This document shows, piece after piece, positions 40,990 through 49,807 of a DNA stretch of 61,885 nucleotides; position 1 is the stretch's first letter, and each line of letters starts with the position of its first letter. The stretch spans positions 1 to 61,885 of the forward strand of contig NZ_CAAFUZ010000061.1 in assembly GCF_900766305.1 (NCBI RefSeq), given 5' to 3'. Position numbers and translations under genes: made by a program. This DNA is from an uncultured Gemella sp. (GTDB taxonomy: Bacteria; Bacillota; Bacilli; Staphylococcales; Gemellaceae). The notes under the pieces were generated by a model that was given only the letters and a program-made list of their open reading frames with translations, did not search any database and had not been told where the DNA came from.

Positions 40990-42204
40990 ATGGATAGCCA
41001 TTCAGCTATAGAAAGAGAAAAATTATTTAACAAAGGATTTATTACAATAACTACAATTAACTTTATCGTATTTTTAATTTATTATTGTTTTGTAGTTATT
41101 ACAGCTAAGTATGCAACTGCTGAATTAGGTGCTACTGCAGCACAAGCAGGTTTTGCCGCAGGTATTTACATTATTGGAACACTTGTCGCTCGTCTTTATA
41201 TCGGTAAGAAATTAGAAATCATCGGTCGTAAAGAGATCTTACGATTTGGTGCTTTAATTTACTTAATTACAACTGCTGCATATTTAATTTCATCAAACAT
41301 TATTATTTTAGATACTGTTCGTTTCTTAAATGGATTTGCTTATGGAACTATTTCTACTGCAGCAAACGCAATTGTTACAGCATACATTCCTAAAACACGT
41401 AATGGTGAAGGTATTAACTACTACGGTTTAAGCACAAGTTTAGCCGCTGCTATCGGACCATTTATCGGTATGTTATTACTACCAATTACTGGATTCAACG
41501 CAGTTATCATCTTAGCAATTGTATTATCAGTTGCGGTTACAATTGCTTGTTTCTTATTCCCAGTAAAAAATATTCAATTAGATGAAAAACAAATAAAATT
41601 ACTAAACAGTTGGTCATTAAATACATTTATTGAATACAGAGTATTATTTATCTCTACTGTAGCCTTCTTAATAGGTTTAGCATATTCAAGTGTACTAGGA
41701 TTCTTATCAATTTATGCTGATAGCTTAAACCTAGCTACTGCAGGAGCTTTCTTCTTTGTAGTATATGCACTTATTATTACAGCTACTCGTCCATTCGCAG
41801 GTCGTATTTTCGATGCTCGTGGTGAAAATGCAGTTATGTATCCAAGTTTCGTATTCTTAACTTTAGGTTTATTAATGTTAAGTTTCACAAATGGTAGCTT
41901 CATGTTACTATTCTCTGGTGCATTAATCGGTTTAGGTTATGGAACATTCATGTCAAACGGACAAGCAGTTTGTTTAAAACTTGTTGATTCTACTAAAGTA
42001 GGTATTGCACTTTCTACTTACTTTATCGGATTAGACCTTGGTCTAGGATTTGGACCTTACGCTCTAGGTACTGTTCATGGAATTCTATCATACAGAGGAA
42101 TCTATATCCTTTGCGCGGTAATCACTATTGGAGTAACTGTTCTTTACGCAATGTTCTACAAAGGTAAAGAAGTACGCGTCTTAAAAACTAAAACTAGTCG
42201 ATAG
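40990..42204 (+). CDS. MFS transporter
   Basis: 404 aa, twelve membrane segments. The loop 2-3 motif is LYIGKKLEIIGRKEIL-like (about 74-88), the usual G-x-x-x-D-R-x-G-R region in weak form. Such transporters export drugs or sugars. No substrate can be read from sequence. Codon use is more regular (many TTA, GGT, CGT) than in its neighbours, which suggests high expression. It is preceded by several palindromic operator candidates and ends in a clear terminator. Confidence 0.85.
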   Translation: MDSHSAIEREKLFNKGFITITTINFIVFLIYYCFVVITAKYATAELGATAAQAGFAAGIYIIGTLVARLYIGKKLEIIGRKEILRFGALIYLITTAAYLISSNIIILDTVRFLNGFAYGTISTAANAIVTAYIPKTRNGEGINYYGLSTSLAAAIGPFIGMLLLPITGFNAVIILAIVLSVAVTIACFLFPVKNIQLDEKQIKLLNSWSLNTFIEYRVLFISTVAFLIGLAYSSVLGFLSIYADSLNLATAGAFFFVVYALIITATRPFAGRIFDARGENAVMYPSFVFLTLGLLMLSFTNGSFMLLFSGALIGLGYGTFMSNGQAVCLKLVDSTKVGIALSTYFIGLDLGLGFGPYALGTVHGILSYRGIYILCAVITIGVTVLYAMFYKGKEVRVLKTKTSR

Positions 42205-42220
42205 TAATATTAAAAACTTT

Positions 42221-42253
42221 AAAAAGTAGTCCTAATGAAGGGCTACTTTTTTT
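42221..42253 (+). terminator. Terminator of the MFS gene
   Basis: Stem AAAAGTAGTCC with GGCTACTTTT (one wobble) and a T run, 17 bases past the stop codon. Confidence 0.85.
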
Positions 42254-42280
42254 ATATAGATTAATTTTCATATTGCATAA

Positions 42281-42309
42281 AAGAGGTATGAGCATTACTC
42301 ACACCTCTT
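42281..42309 (-). terminator. Terminator of the mazG-rsmA-rnmV gene group
   Basis: Stem AAGAGGT (42281-42287) with ACCTCTT (42303-42309) and extra TGAG/CTCA pairing, 5 bases past the stop of the MazG-like gene; T-rich after it on the minus strand. Confidence 0.7.
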
Positions 42310-42314
42310 CCTCT

Positions 42315-42596
42315 TTATTTTTCTGGATATCGTCTTGCGACATCAACTAGTTTTTCCTTTATTATCTTCTTCGGATCCTCATTTAAATGATAACACATTG
42401 CAAGAGCATAAATTAGAACATCTGCAAGTTCATCCTTTATCTCTTGAATATTATCTCCTTCTTCATTCCACTGGAAATGTTCTAGTAATTCTGCCGCTTC
42501 TATAGAAATACTTTTAGAAAATCTTTCTAAAGTATCATACTTTTCCCAACCTCTTTTTCCCCTAAATTCTGTTATTATAGTTTTTAATTCTTCCAT
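42315..42596 (-). CDS. MazG-like nucleotide pyrophosphohydrolase
   Basis: 93 aa, all helical. The metal-binding pattern EAAELLEHF (about 33-41) and KDELADVLIYAL (about 54-65) matches the E-x-x-E ... E-x-x-D motif of MazG/RS21-C6 proteins, which hydrolyse non-canonical or excess NTPs to NMPs. One short MazG domain is the normal length for this subgroup. It follows rsmA by 10 bases. Confidence 0.82.
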   Translation of the reverse strand: MEELKTIITEFRGKRGWEKYDTLERFSKSISIEAAELLEHFQWNEEGDNIQEIKDELADVLIYALAMCYHLNEDPKKIIKEKLVDVARRYPEK

Positions 42597-42606
42597 ATTT
42601 TATTCC

Positions 42607-43467
42607 TTAGATTAAACTATTATTTGTTAAGTTATTATATAGATTATAGAATTCTGCTAAACTTAGAGTTTCACTTCTTCTACCCGGCTCAATATCACTG
42701 TCCACACAAGCATTTTGTAAATCTTGTTTTTTATCCTTACCATAACTCGAAATTAAATTATTAAGTAGAGTCTTTCTACGTTGTACAAAACATGAACGAA
42801 CGAATTTAAAGAACTTAGCATCAGTTTCAAATTCGCGAGTTTCTTTCGTCATAATTTTTACAACTGCACTCTCAACATTCGGTGCAGGTACAAATACTTT
42901 TTTCGGTACAGTAAATAGATACTCAACATCAGTGTAGTAATTTAATAAAATCGTTAATGAGTTGTAATCTTTTGTTCCTACCTTGGCATTTAATCTATTA
43001 GCAACTTCTTTTTGCATCATAACTACATAACCATCGATTTTCTCAGTATTTTCGATTAAATGAGTTAAAATTGGAGTTGTAATGTAGTAAGGTAAGTTTG
43101 CTACTACCATGATTTTCTCACAATCTGACATCTTCTCAGCGATTATTTTATCAACATCAACTTTTAAGATGTCATTATTAATAATCTCAACATTAGGATA
43201 ATCAGCAAGTGTCTCAGATAAAATCGGTAAAAGTCTACCATCTATTTCAAATGATATTACTTTCTTAGCTTTTTTAGCTAGTGCTTCTGTAAGAGAACCA
43301 ATCCCAGGTCCAATTTCTATTACTCCCACATTTTCATTCACTCCAGCTCCATCAACAATTCTATTTAAGATATTCGCATCTATTAAAAAGTTTTGTCCTA
43401 GGCTCTTCTTAAACGTGAATCCGTGTTTTTTTAGTATCTCAAAAGTTTTTTTAGGTGTTCCTATCAT
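42607..43467 (-). CDS. rsmA: 16S rRNA dimethyladenosine transferase
   Basis: 286 aa. SAM site VIEIGPGIGSLTEAL (about 45-59), catalytic NLPYYITTP (about 124-132), and the N-terminal KKSLGQNFL are typical of RsmA/KsgA, which dimethylates two adenines near the 3' end of 16S rRNA. The ATG overlaps the rnmV stop by one base; rnmV-rsmA is the usual Firmicute pair. Confidence 0.94.
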   Translation of the reverse strand: MIGTPKKTFEILKKHGFTFKKSLGQNFLIDANILNRIVDGAGVNENVGVIEIGPGIGSLTEALAKKAKKVISFEIDGRLLPILSETLADYPNVEIINNDILKVDVDKIIAEKMSDCEKIMVVANLPYYITTPILTHLIENTEKIDGYVVMMQKEVANRLNAKVGTKDYNSLTILLNYYTDVEYLFTVPKKVFVPAPNVESAVVKIMTKETREFETDAKFFKFVRSCFVQRRKTLLNNLISSYGKDKKQDLQNACVDSDIEPGRRSETLSLAEFYNLYNNLTNNSLI

Positions 43468-44018
43468 TATTTTAATCCTTTACTTATTTTTGTCATTTCG
43501 TCTAATAAACGTTCTTTAGAAATATTATACATATTAAGTTTATTTAATAATTGTTTAGCATTGGTATATCCTATATTTAATCTTTCGCAAAGTTCTTCTC
43601 TTAGAACTTTTGAAGTAGATCCTCCTACTAAACCTAACTCTATCAACATTTCATTACTTATATCATTTTTCACCTCATCCATCGGTGTATAATGATTTTT
43701 TATAGCCGCAATAATGTCTTCTTTACTCGCAGCTTCTATTCCAATTTTCCCTTTGCTATCTACAGCTTTTTTATTTGAAATATATGCATGTTTTGCCGTC
43801 GGGATGTTTTTTTCTATTATACTTCTAATTCTTTTTCCTGCATAATCAGGATCCGTTAAAACTATTAGTCCTCTTGTTTTTTCCAGAAAGATTAGACGTT
43901 CTATTTTTTTCTTAGTTAAGGCAGAACCATTAGTTTCAAATGTATCACAATCTATTGCTTCTTTGACCCTATTGGTATCATCTCTTCCTTCTACTACTAT
44001 TATTTCTTTGATTTTCAT
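43467..44018 (-). CDS. rnmV: Ribonuclease M5
   Basis: 183 aa from the ATG at 44018, which has AAGGAT upstream; the frame is open to 44042 without a site. The TOPRIM domain has VVEGRDD (about 9-15) and the LTDPDYAGKRIR block with the acidic pair. The enzyme matures 5S rRNA. The C-terminal part (110-183) is the usual RNase M5 helical extension. It is coupled to rsmA. Confidence 0.92.
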   Translation of the reverse strand: MKIKEIIVVEGRDDTNRVKEAIDCDTFETNGSALTKKKIERLIFLEKTRGLIVLTDPDYAGKRIRSIIEKNIPTAKHAYISNKKAVDSKGKIGIEAASKEDIIAAIKNHYTPMDEVKNDISNEMLIELGLVGGSTSKVLREELCERLNIGYTNAKQLLNKLNMYNISKERLLDEMTKISKGLK

Positions 44019-44080
44019 TTTATTATCCTTTAAAAAATTCATCAGTCTATTATAACATATTTAGACAAATTTTGCTCATG

Positions 44081-44413
44081 CTAGCATGAATATTTCAAAT
44101 AGTTGTATATTTCATGCGTAATTTCATTGTGAACTTTATACTTATAACCATCACAAAGAAAATTCTTTTCTAATTCAAATTTATCTTTAAGCTTAATTTT
44201 TTCTAGTGCTTTCCCTTTTTTACACACTAGTATTTCCCAATGTTTTTCAAACTTAACCAGATAACAATCATGGATTTTATCTTCCCCATATGCTCCAGCA
44301 AAATATAGCAGTCCAACAAGGTCTAGTAGAATATGCCACCATTTTACTGTTTTTCTTCTTTCTAATAAATATACCCTCTCACTCTTAGTAAGATAATTAT
44401 ATAATTCTTCCAT
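44081..44413 (-). CDS. Hypothetical protein
   Basis: 110 aa from the ATG at 44413 with AGAGGTGAG upstream. It is rich in Tyr, Trp, Lys and Glu, with one weakly hydrophobic stretch (about 23-40) that could touch the membrane. No family recognised. A palindrome (44076-44089) overlaps its stop codon. It lies between yitT-like and rnmV genes on the same strand without clear operon structure. Confidence 0.5.
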   Translation of the reverse strand: MEELYNYLTKSERVYLLERRKTVKWWHILLDLVGLLYFAGAYGEDKIHDCYLVKFEKHWEILVCKKGKALEKIKLKDKFELEKNFLCDGYKYKVHNEITHEIYNYLKYSC

Positions 44414-44451
44414 AATTCTCACCTCTTTATAACCATTATATCATAAAAAAA

Positions 44452-44478
44452 TCCTCTGCAGAAAAACCTGCAAAGGAA
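44452..44478 (-). terminator. Terminator of the mutM-yitT operon
   Basis: Stem CCTCTGCAG (44453-44461) with CTGCAAAGG (44468-44476), one wobble, and a 7-base T run on the minus strand, 5 bases past the stop codon. Confidence 0.85.
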
Positions 44479-44483
44479 ATTTA

Positions 44484-45332
44484 TTAGTGTATATCTTTTT
44501 TCTTAAAGTTAGCTCCACTTACTTCACTAACCGTTCCAATTGATAGAAATGCATTTTTGTCATTCTTAAAGACTATTTTTTTAAGTTTCGATTCTTCAAT
44601 ACGAGTGATTACACAAAAGATGATTTTTGTTTCTTGTCCTGAATAACCACCTTCACCATGTAATAATGTCACACCACGACCTAAGCGGTCTTGAATTTCT
44701 TGACTTATTACTTGATAGTTACTTGTAATAACCATAACCGATTTAGAGTCATTTAGTCCCTCAATAACGATATCCATAACTTTAGATGCTATGAAATAAC
44801 TTATCATAGAATATAATGCCGCTTCCCACGTGAATACAAATCCAGAAGCAATGAAGATAATAACATTTATCCCAAGGACCATTTCTCCTACAGAAATCGG
44901 TAATTTCTTTGTAGCATAGATAGAAAACATCTCACTTCCATCTAACGTACCACCGTTTCTAATAACTAATCCTACACCTATTCCAAGTATTATCCCCCCG
45001 AAAATACATGCTAAAAATGGATCTGTAACAAGTGGTGGAATACTATGAAAATATGACGTTGCTACAGAAAGTATTATAATACCGAAAATAGATGCTATTG
45101 CAAATCCTTTACCTATTTGCTTATATCCTAAATATAAGAATGGGATATTGAATAAGAAAATAAACAATCCTAACGGTAATCCCAAATAATGACGTGCAAT
45201 AATAGATACCCCGATTACCCCTCCATCTAATATATTATTAGGAATTAAGAAAAATTCTAATCCCGCTGCAAAAATTAACGATCCTATGACTATACTTATA
45301 TATTTCTTTAAAAATTCTATTCTACTATCCAT
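44484..45332 (-). CDS. YitT-family membrane protein
   Basis: 282 aa. Five or six membrane segments (about 12-190) form a DUF161/YitT_membrane domain, with GGVIGVSII and RNGGTLDGSEMFSIY repeats. The C-terminal 80 residues are a soluble DUF2179 domain (VITSNYQVISQEIQ..., RGVTLLHGEGGYSGQE). Function unknown; some relatives are linked to nucleotide signalling or transport. It follows mutM by 12 bases. Confidence 0.85.
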   Translation of the reverse strand: MDSRIEFLKKYISIVIGSLIFAAGLEFFLIPNNILDGGVIGVSIIARHYLGLPLGLFIFLFNIPFLYLGYKQIGKGFAIASIFGIIILSVATSYFHSIPPLVTDPFLACIFGGIILGIGVGLVIRNGGTLDGSEMFSIYATKKLPISVGEMVLGINVIIFIASGFVFTWEAALYSMISYFIASKVMDIVIEGLNDSKSVMVITSNYQVISQEIQDRLGRGVTLLHGEGGYSGQETKIIFCVITRIEESKLKKIVFKNDKNAFLSIGTVSEVSGANFKKKDIH

Positions 45333-45344
45333 TGATTCTCCTTC

Positions 45345-46205
45345 TTATTTTCTTTTTTGACAAATAGGACAAAAGTGACTTGAACGCCCTTTTATTGTAA
45401 TATTTTCCACATCGTGACCTCGAGGACAGAGTTTCTTACCATAGATTTGATGAAAGTTTTGCATATTACCTTCACCCCCATCAGTGTGAACATAATCCGA
45501 AATTGTAGATCCCCCTTCTTTTATTGCAAGATCTAAAATATCTACTAGTTCTTTAAATAAACTTTCTTTTTTCTTTTTTGATAATTCACTGGCCTTCGTC
45601 AGAGGATGAATTTTTTGACGATACAAAACTTCACAATCGTAAATATTACCACAACCACAAAAAACATTTCCTTCTAAGAGTAATGCTTTTATGGATTGGT
45701 CTTTATATTTATTTTCTTCCAGTTTGTTTAAGAAGTAACTTTTTGTATTTTTATCAAAAGGCTCAGGAGCAAGATTTAAAAATGGTTTAAATCTCGTTAT
45801 TTCATCAATATACCTAAGCTCTCCAAATCTTCTTATATCACTATAAACTAGCTTTTCACCCGTTGATAATTCAAAGATTACGTGCTGATGCTTATAATAA
45901 TTTTTATTGGTAATTTCAGCTATATCCTTAACTAAAAAGAATGCCCCAGTCATTCCAAAATGAGTTATTATATATCCTTCATTTAATGTGAAATATAAAT
46001 ATTTTCCTCTACGTGATAACTTTTCAATTTCCTTACCTTTGACATTATCTGAAAAAAAGCTAAGTTCTTGCTTAACAATAGCCATTTTACCTATTTTGTG
46101 ACTATCTTCAACAACATTAGAATAAGTTATATTAACAATTCTTTTATTTATTACTACTTCTTCAAGTCCGAATTTTATATTCTCAACCTCTGGTAATTCT
46201 GGCAT
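45345..46205 (-). CDS. mutM: Formamidopyrimidine-DNA glycosylase
   Basis: 286 aa. The catalytic N-terminus MPELPEVE gives Pro1 (after Met removal) and Glu2. The RRGKYL block carries the catalytic Lys, and GNIYDCEVLYRQKIHP is the helix-two-turn-helix. The C-terminal zinc finger is odd: the first half reads CPRGH (C-x3-H) instead of CxxC, while the second half CPIC is normal, so it would be a CHCC finger. It removes oxidised purines such as 8-oxoG. First gene of a pair with yitT. Confidence 0.9.
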   Translation of the reverse strand: MPELPEVENIKFGLEEVVINKRIVNITYSNVVEDSHKIGKMAIVKQELSFFSDNVKGKEIEKLSRRGKYLYFTLNEGYIITHFGMTGAFFLVKDIAEITNKNYYKHQHVIFELSTGEKLVYSDIRRFGELRYIDEITRFKPFLNLAPEPFDKNTKSYFLNKLEENKYKDQSIKALLLEGNVFCGCGNIYDCEVLYRQKIHPLTKASELSKKKKESLFKELVDILDLAIKEGGSTISDYVHTDGGEGNMQNFHQIYGKKLCPRGHDVENITIKGRSSHFCPICQKRK

Positions 46206-46405
46206 AATATACTCCTATTTTTATATACTTACTATTTTATTTTATTACAAATATTTGAAAATTTCAAAGAATTCCAACTTTCTTTTCACTATTAATCTGC
46301 TAAATTATCAAGTTTTTTTCAGTAATTTTCCGCAATATTATAGCGTTTAGTCTAAATATGTAGTATAATAAGAAAGTTAAATGAAAAAAAGGGGTCTAAT
46401 ATTAA

Positions 46406-47683
46406 ATGGAAGAAAAAATGTCTAGACGTAAAAGAATTAGTACATCCTCTTATAAAAATGGAGGCGAACCTCCTAAAAAAAGAGGTCTTAAAAAAATATT
46501 ATATGCAATTTTAACATTATTAATACTTGGTATCGGTGGCTTTACCGCATATACAATTTATAACTTTTCTAGCTCTGCTCAAAAAGGGTATAAGAATGTA
46601 GATTATTTAAAAGAAGTTGATCCTAACTTCAAGAAATTCTCTGTCTTAATCCTGGGTATTGATATGAATGATGATCGTAAAGCTCAAGGGCAGACTCGCG
46701 AAGATAGTAGAACAGATTCGATGATTTTAGCAACTGTTAATAAAGACAAGAAACGTATGGATATGGTAAGTATCCCTCGTGATTCACTTAGCCTTATGAG
46801 AGAAAAAGACGACGAACATAATGATAGTGCTTATTTCTATGATAAAATCACTCATGCTCATGCTTATAATGATGTTAAAGGAACTACTAATGCAGTAGAA
46901 AACTTATTACATACACCGATTAACTTCTATGTATTAATAAACTTTAAAGCATTCGAACAAACAGTTGATGCTTTTGGAGGAATCGATTTATATGTTCCAT
47001 TTGACATGGATGAGCAAAATGCCAATGGTGAAGAAAATACTGTTAAATTAAAAAAAGGTTGGCACACACTGAACGGTGAACAAGCACTTGCATTTACACG
47101 TAGTAGATATTATGATAGTGATATAGAACGTGGTCAACGTCAACTACAAGCTATCCACGCTCTTATTGATAAAGCAAAAAGTTTAAACGCGCTATCTAAA
47201 ATTAACGATGTCATAAATATTGCTGGTGACAATGTTGAACATAACTTAACTACAACTCAAATTTCTTCAGCTATTAAGATGTTTATCAATGATGATATCG
47301 AAATTGTATCACATAGAATTGACGGTTATGATGTAACTTATAATGGAGTGTATTACTACTATCCACGTCCATTATCACTTCTTTACGCTTCATCTGCCTT
47401 AAGAAGTAATCTTGATTTGTCACTTCCAAAAGCAACTGACCTATTAAATATATATTATCAAGGACATATTGCAATCGGACTTAAAGAATATAAAATTGAC
47501 AATCTTCGCTTACCAGAAACATATCAAGCTACAAATCTTACAATAATGTCACCAGAAGACTTACTATCAAATCTTCCTGAAAGACTTACTAAAGAAGATT
47601 TAAAAAATGATATTACCGTAAGTAATGAAAACAGACCTGATGAAAATAGTAATACTGAAAATACTGCTAACAATAGCAATTAA
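46406..47683 (+). CDS. LytR-CpsA-Psr (LCP) family wall polymer ligase
   Basis: 425 aa. A basic cytoplasmic start (1-28), one membrane helix (about 29-50) and the LCP domain (about 75-240) with LGIDMNDD, RTDSMILATVN, SIPRDS and the late IERGQRQLQAI Arg block. LCP proteins attach teichoic acid or capsule to peptidoglycan. The tail from about 385 is Asn/Glu/Thr rich. After the TAA, the same frame runs 22 more Asn/Gln/Thr-rich codons to a second TAA (47750-47752) and then the terminator, so the tail was probably longer once. Confidence 0.88.
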   Translation: MEEKMSRRKRISTSSYKNGGEPPKKRGLKKILYAILTLLILGIGGFTAYTIYNFSSSAQKGYKNVDYLKEVDPNFKKFSVLILGIDMNDDRKAQGQTREDSRTDSMILATVNKDKKRMDMVSIPRDSLSLMREKDDEHNDSAYFYDKITHAHAYNDVKGTTNAVENLLHTPINFYVLINFKAFEQTVDAFGGIDLYVPFDMDEQNANGEENTVKLKKGWHTLNGEQALAFTRSRYYDSDIERGQRQLQAIHALIDKAKSLNALSKINDVINIAGDNVEHNLTTTQISSAIKMFINDDIEIVSHRIDGYDVTYNGVYYYYPRPLSLLYASSALRSNLDLSLPKATDLLNIYYQGHIAIGLKEYKIDNLRLPETYQATNLTIMSPEDLLSNLPERLTKEDLKNDITVSNENRPDENSNTENTANNSN

Positions 47684-47763
47684 CAGCAAAATACTACAAC
47701 TGGTGTCAGTTCAACAAATACTCATCAAAATACCGATGTAAATAATAACTAAGAATAAATAAT

Positions 47764-47799
47764 TAATATCCCATCAAAACTAATTTTGATGGGATATTA
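47764..47799. terminator. Bidirectional terminator after the LCP gene
   Basis: Perfect 16-bp stem (47764-47779 with 47784-47799) and 4-base loop. It lies 12 bases after the second in-frame TAA of the LCP gene and also ends the convergent DUF4097 operon. Confidence 0.9.
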
Positions 47800-47800
47800 A

Positions 47801-48742
47801 TTATTTATTTGAAAATTTTACACTTACAGTTCCAGTTTCCGAAGAAGTGAATAACTGTTTCTTTTTATTTGAACTATTTGTGAAATTTGACTCATCGTCA
47901 TTTATTTCAGCTATGATGTCACCTGCAATAGATTTAAGAGTAATAGAATTATTTGCAGTAATATTACTTAAAGTAATATTACCAGTATTTGTTTTTAAGT
48001 TAATATTATCTGAACTTTCACTAGGAAGATTACTTACCTTAATATTTCCTAGTTTATTAGTTATATTAATATCTTTTATTGTTGATGATGACAAATCTGT
48101 ATCTCCTGTTTTATTATCAATACTAATATCTTTTAAATCATTAATATTATTTAATTTTATATTTCCTGTAGCAACATTTATTTTTAGAGAACTATTCTTA
48201 CTTTTTAAATTATCTATTTTTAAATTTCCAGTTGCCAACTTAATTTCCGTATCAGAAGTTGAAGTATTAGTTAGATATACATCACCAATTTTACTATTTA
48301 TCATAAGAGATTTAATATCTAGATCTTTTATAATAAAATCACCTATTTTATTTTCCGAATTAATATCGATATTAGAAGACTTAGGTATTTTTATAATGAG
48401 TTTTCTTTTTTCTGAAAAAATATTGAAATTAATACCAACAATATTTTTATTTTCTCTTATAGACAACTTATTTTCTGTGTGTTCTATACGAACTTTACGT
48501 TCTAAAGCAGTATAATATTCTATTTCTATGTTTTTAGAAGAAGTATTTTCTTCTAAAGTTACATCAGAATCAATGATATCTATATCTAAGTTTTTAACAT
48601 CATTAACTGAGACAGTATAATTCTTTTTCTCGGAATTAGAAGAAAATCTAGGTATATGACCATTATTTAAGTAAGTTGCTAATCCAATCAATACTATTCC
48701 AAAAATTATAGAGCTAACAGCAATTTTTATGAATTTATTCAT
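47801..48742 (-). CDS. DUF4097 family beta-repeat protein
   Basis: 313 aa. One N-terminal membrane helix (about 7-26) is followed by a long right-handed beta-helix-like array: short strands ending in Asn, Asp or Ser repeat about every 20 residues (DLDIDIIDSDVTLEE..., TGDTDLSSS...). This is the DUF4097/LiaG-like fold. It overlaps the DUF1700 gene by 8 bases. In many Firmicutes PadR, DUF1700 and DUF4097 genes form one envelope-stress unit; the exact role is not known. Confidence 0.8.
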   Translation of the reverse strand: MNKFIKIAVSSIIFGIVLIGLATYLNNGHIPRFSSNSEKKNYTVSVNDVKNLDIDIIDSDVTLEENTSSKNIEIEYYTALERKVRIEHTENKLSIRENKNIVGINFNIFSEKRKLIIKIPKSSNIDINSENKIGDFIIKDLDIKSLMINSKIGDVYLTNTSTSDTEIKLATGNLKIDNLKSKNSSLKINVATGNIKLNNINDLKDISIDNKTGDTDLSSSTIKDINITNKLGNIKVSNLPSESSDNINLKTNTGNITLSNITANNSITLKSIAGDIIAEINDDESNFTNSSNKKKQLFTSSETGTVSVKFSNK

Positions 48743-49352
48743 TTATATACACCTCTTTTTTGAAAATCTTCACGAAAATTGTTCTAATACTTACACCATC
48801 TCGACGTGATTTTTTATATATTTTTATCAACCAATAAATACCAATTAAACCGATCCCTGTATTAACAAATCCAAATCCTAAAGTGTCTAAGAAATACGAA
48901 ATATTTCTTTCGTAAATAAGATAAAATGGGGATTTTAATATTAATAAGATTCCACCAATGAAAATAGCTATAATTGTAAGCACAATACTAAATATTATAG
49001 ATAGAATAACTATAAAAAGACTAGCACCTAGAGCAAATATAGTTATCCAAACAGGAAATAATAATACGCCAATAATAAATCCTAACTCTGAAGAAATTTT
49101 TTGTGGTATAAACCTCCATATTAATTTTGTTTGTTTTTTTTCAATATTATGTTCATCTAAAATTTGATCAACGATGATATTAATATCCCCTAATTGCGAT
49201 ACAGCTTCTTCTTCACTTAAGCCCTCATCAATACGATCATCAATCATTTCTTCGAAAAAATTGAGTGTTTTATACATCTCTTTTGGCGATAAATATGGTT
49301 TTAATTTATTTCCCAAAAGAGCGCAAAACTGTGTCTTATTCATGTTTTTCAT
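48735..49352 (-). CDS. DUF1700 (HAAS domain) membrane protein
   Basis: 205 aa. The N-terminal 70 residues are the helical HAAS domain (EMIDDRIDEGLSEEEAVSQLG pattern). Three membrane segments follow (about 90-115, 117-142, 150-185). HAAS proteins are almost always encoded beside a PadR regulator and probably work with it at the membrane. It overlaps both neighbours of the operon. Confidence 0.83.
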   Translation of the reverse strand: MKNMNKTQFCALLGNKLKPYLSPKEMYKTLNFFEEMIDDRIDEGLSEEEAVSQLGDINIIVDQILDEHNIEKKQTKLIWRFIPQKISSELGFIIGVLLFPVWITIFALGASLFIVILSIIFSIVLTIIAIFIGGILLILKSPFYLIYERNISYFLDTLGFGFVNTGIGLIGIYWLIKIYKKSRRDGVSIRTIFVKIFKKEVYINE

Positions 49353-49653
49353 CTCCTAATATATATTTATGTGCATTACTTATTACTTTCCAGTCTATAA
49401 GAAATTCCTGAATTTTATTAAGACCAACATCTGTAATTTTATAATATTTTCTTAGTCTACTATTATGTTCCACCGAATATGAGGTAACACAATCGTTTGC
49501 TTCCAAGCGTTTTAAGATTGGATATAACGTTGATTCCGATATAGGAATTACATTTGAAACATCTTTTATAATTTTATACCCATATGATTCAGAATTACGT
49601 AAAGTAGCAAGAACACATATTTCCAATAAACCTCTTTTTAATTGAGCTTCCAT
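49336..49653 (-). CDS. PadR-family transcriptional regulator
   Basis: 105 aa from the ATG at 49653 with AAGGAG 8 bases upstream; an extension to 49671 runs through the ribosome site. The winged helix (about 5-80) has LLEICVLATLRNSESYGYKI and ESTLYPILKRLEANDCV, typical of short PadR (s1) proteins. It probably represses its own operon through the palindrome at 49675-49695. Confidence 0.88.
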   Translation of the reverse strand: MEAQLKRGLLEICVLATLRNSESYGYKIIKDVSNVIPISESTLYPILKRLEANDCVTSYSVEHNSRLRKYYKITDVGLNKIQEFLIDWKVISNAHKYILGDEKHE

Positions 49654-49674
49654 ACTAATATCTCCTTTCACATA

Positions 49675-49706
49675 ATACTATACATTGCATAGTATAATTT
49701 GTCAAG
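49675..49706 (-). promoter_or_regulatory. Promoter and palindromic operator of the PadR operon
   Basis: The palindrome ATACTAT-7-ATAGTAT (49675-49695) overlaps a promoter on the minus strand: TTGACA (49701-49706), 17 bases, TATAGT (49678-49683). This is the position expected for self-repression by the PadR protein. Confidence 0.65.
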
Positions 49707-49734
49707 TAGTATAATGAGAAATACATTCTAATTA

Positions 49735-49763
49735 TTGACATTTTATTTATAATACATCATAAT
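49735..49763 (+). promoter_or_regulatory. Promoter of the YigZ-family gene
   Basis: TTGACA (49735-49740), 17 bases, CATAAT (49758-49763); the ATG at 49808 follows an AGGAGG site. Confidence 0.65.
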
Positions 49764-49807
49764 TAATATAGTAAATTTAGCAAATTATAAATTACAAAGG
49801 AGGTACT

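Noticed and set aside
47847..48515. Long open frame (222 codons) on the plus strand opposite the DUF4097 gene
   Set aside because: It mirrors the repetitive coding strand, is rich in Leu/Phe/Ile without motif, and has no ribosome site.
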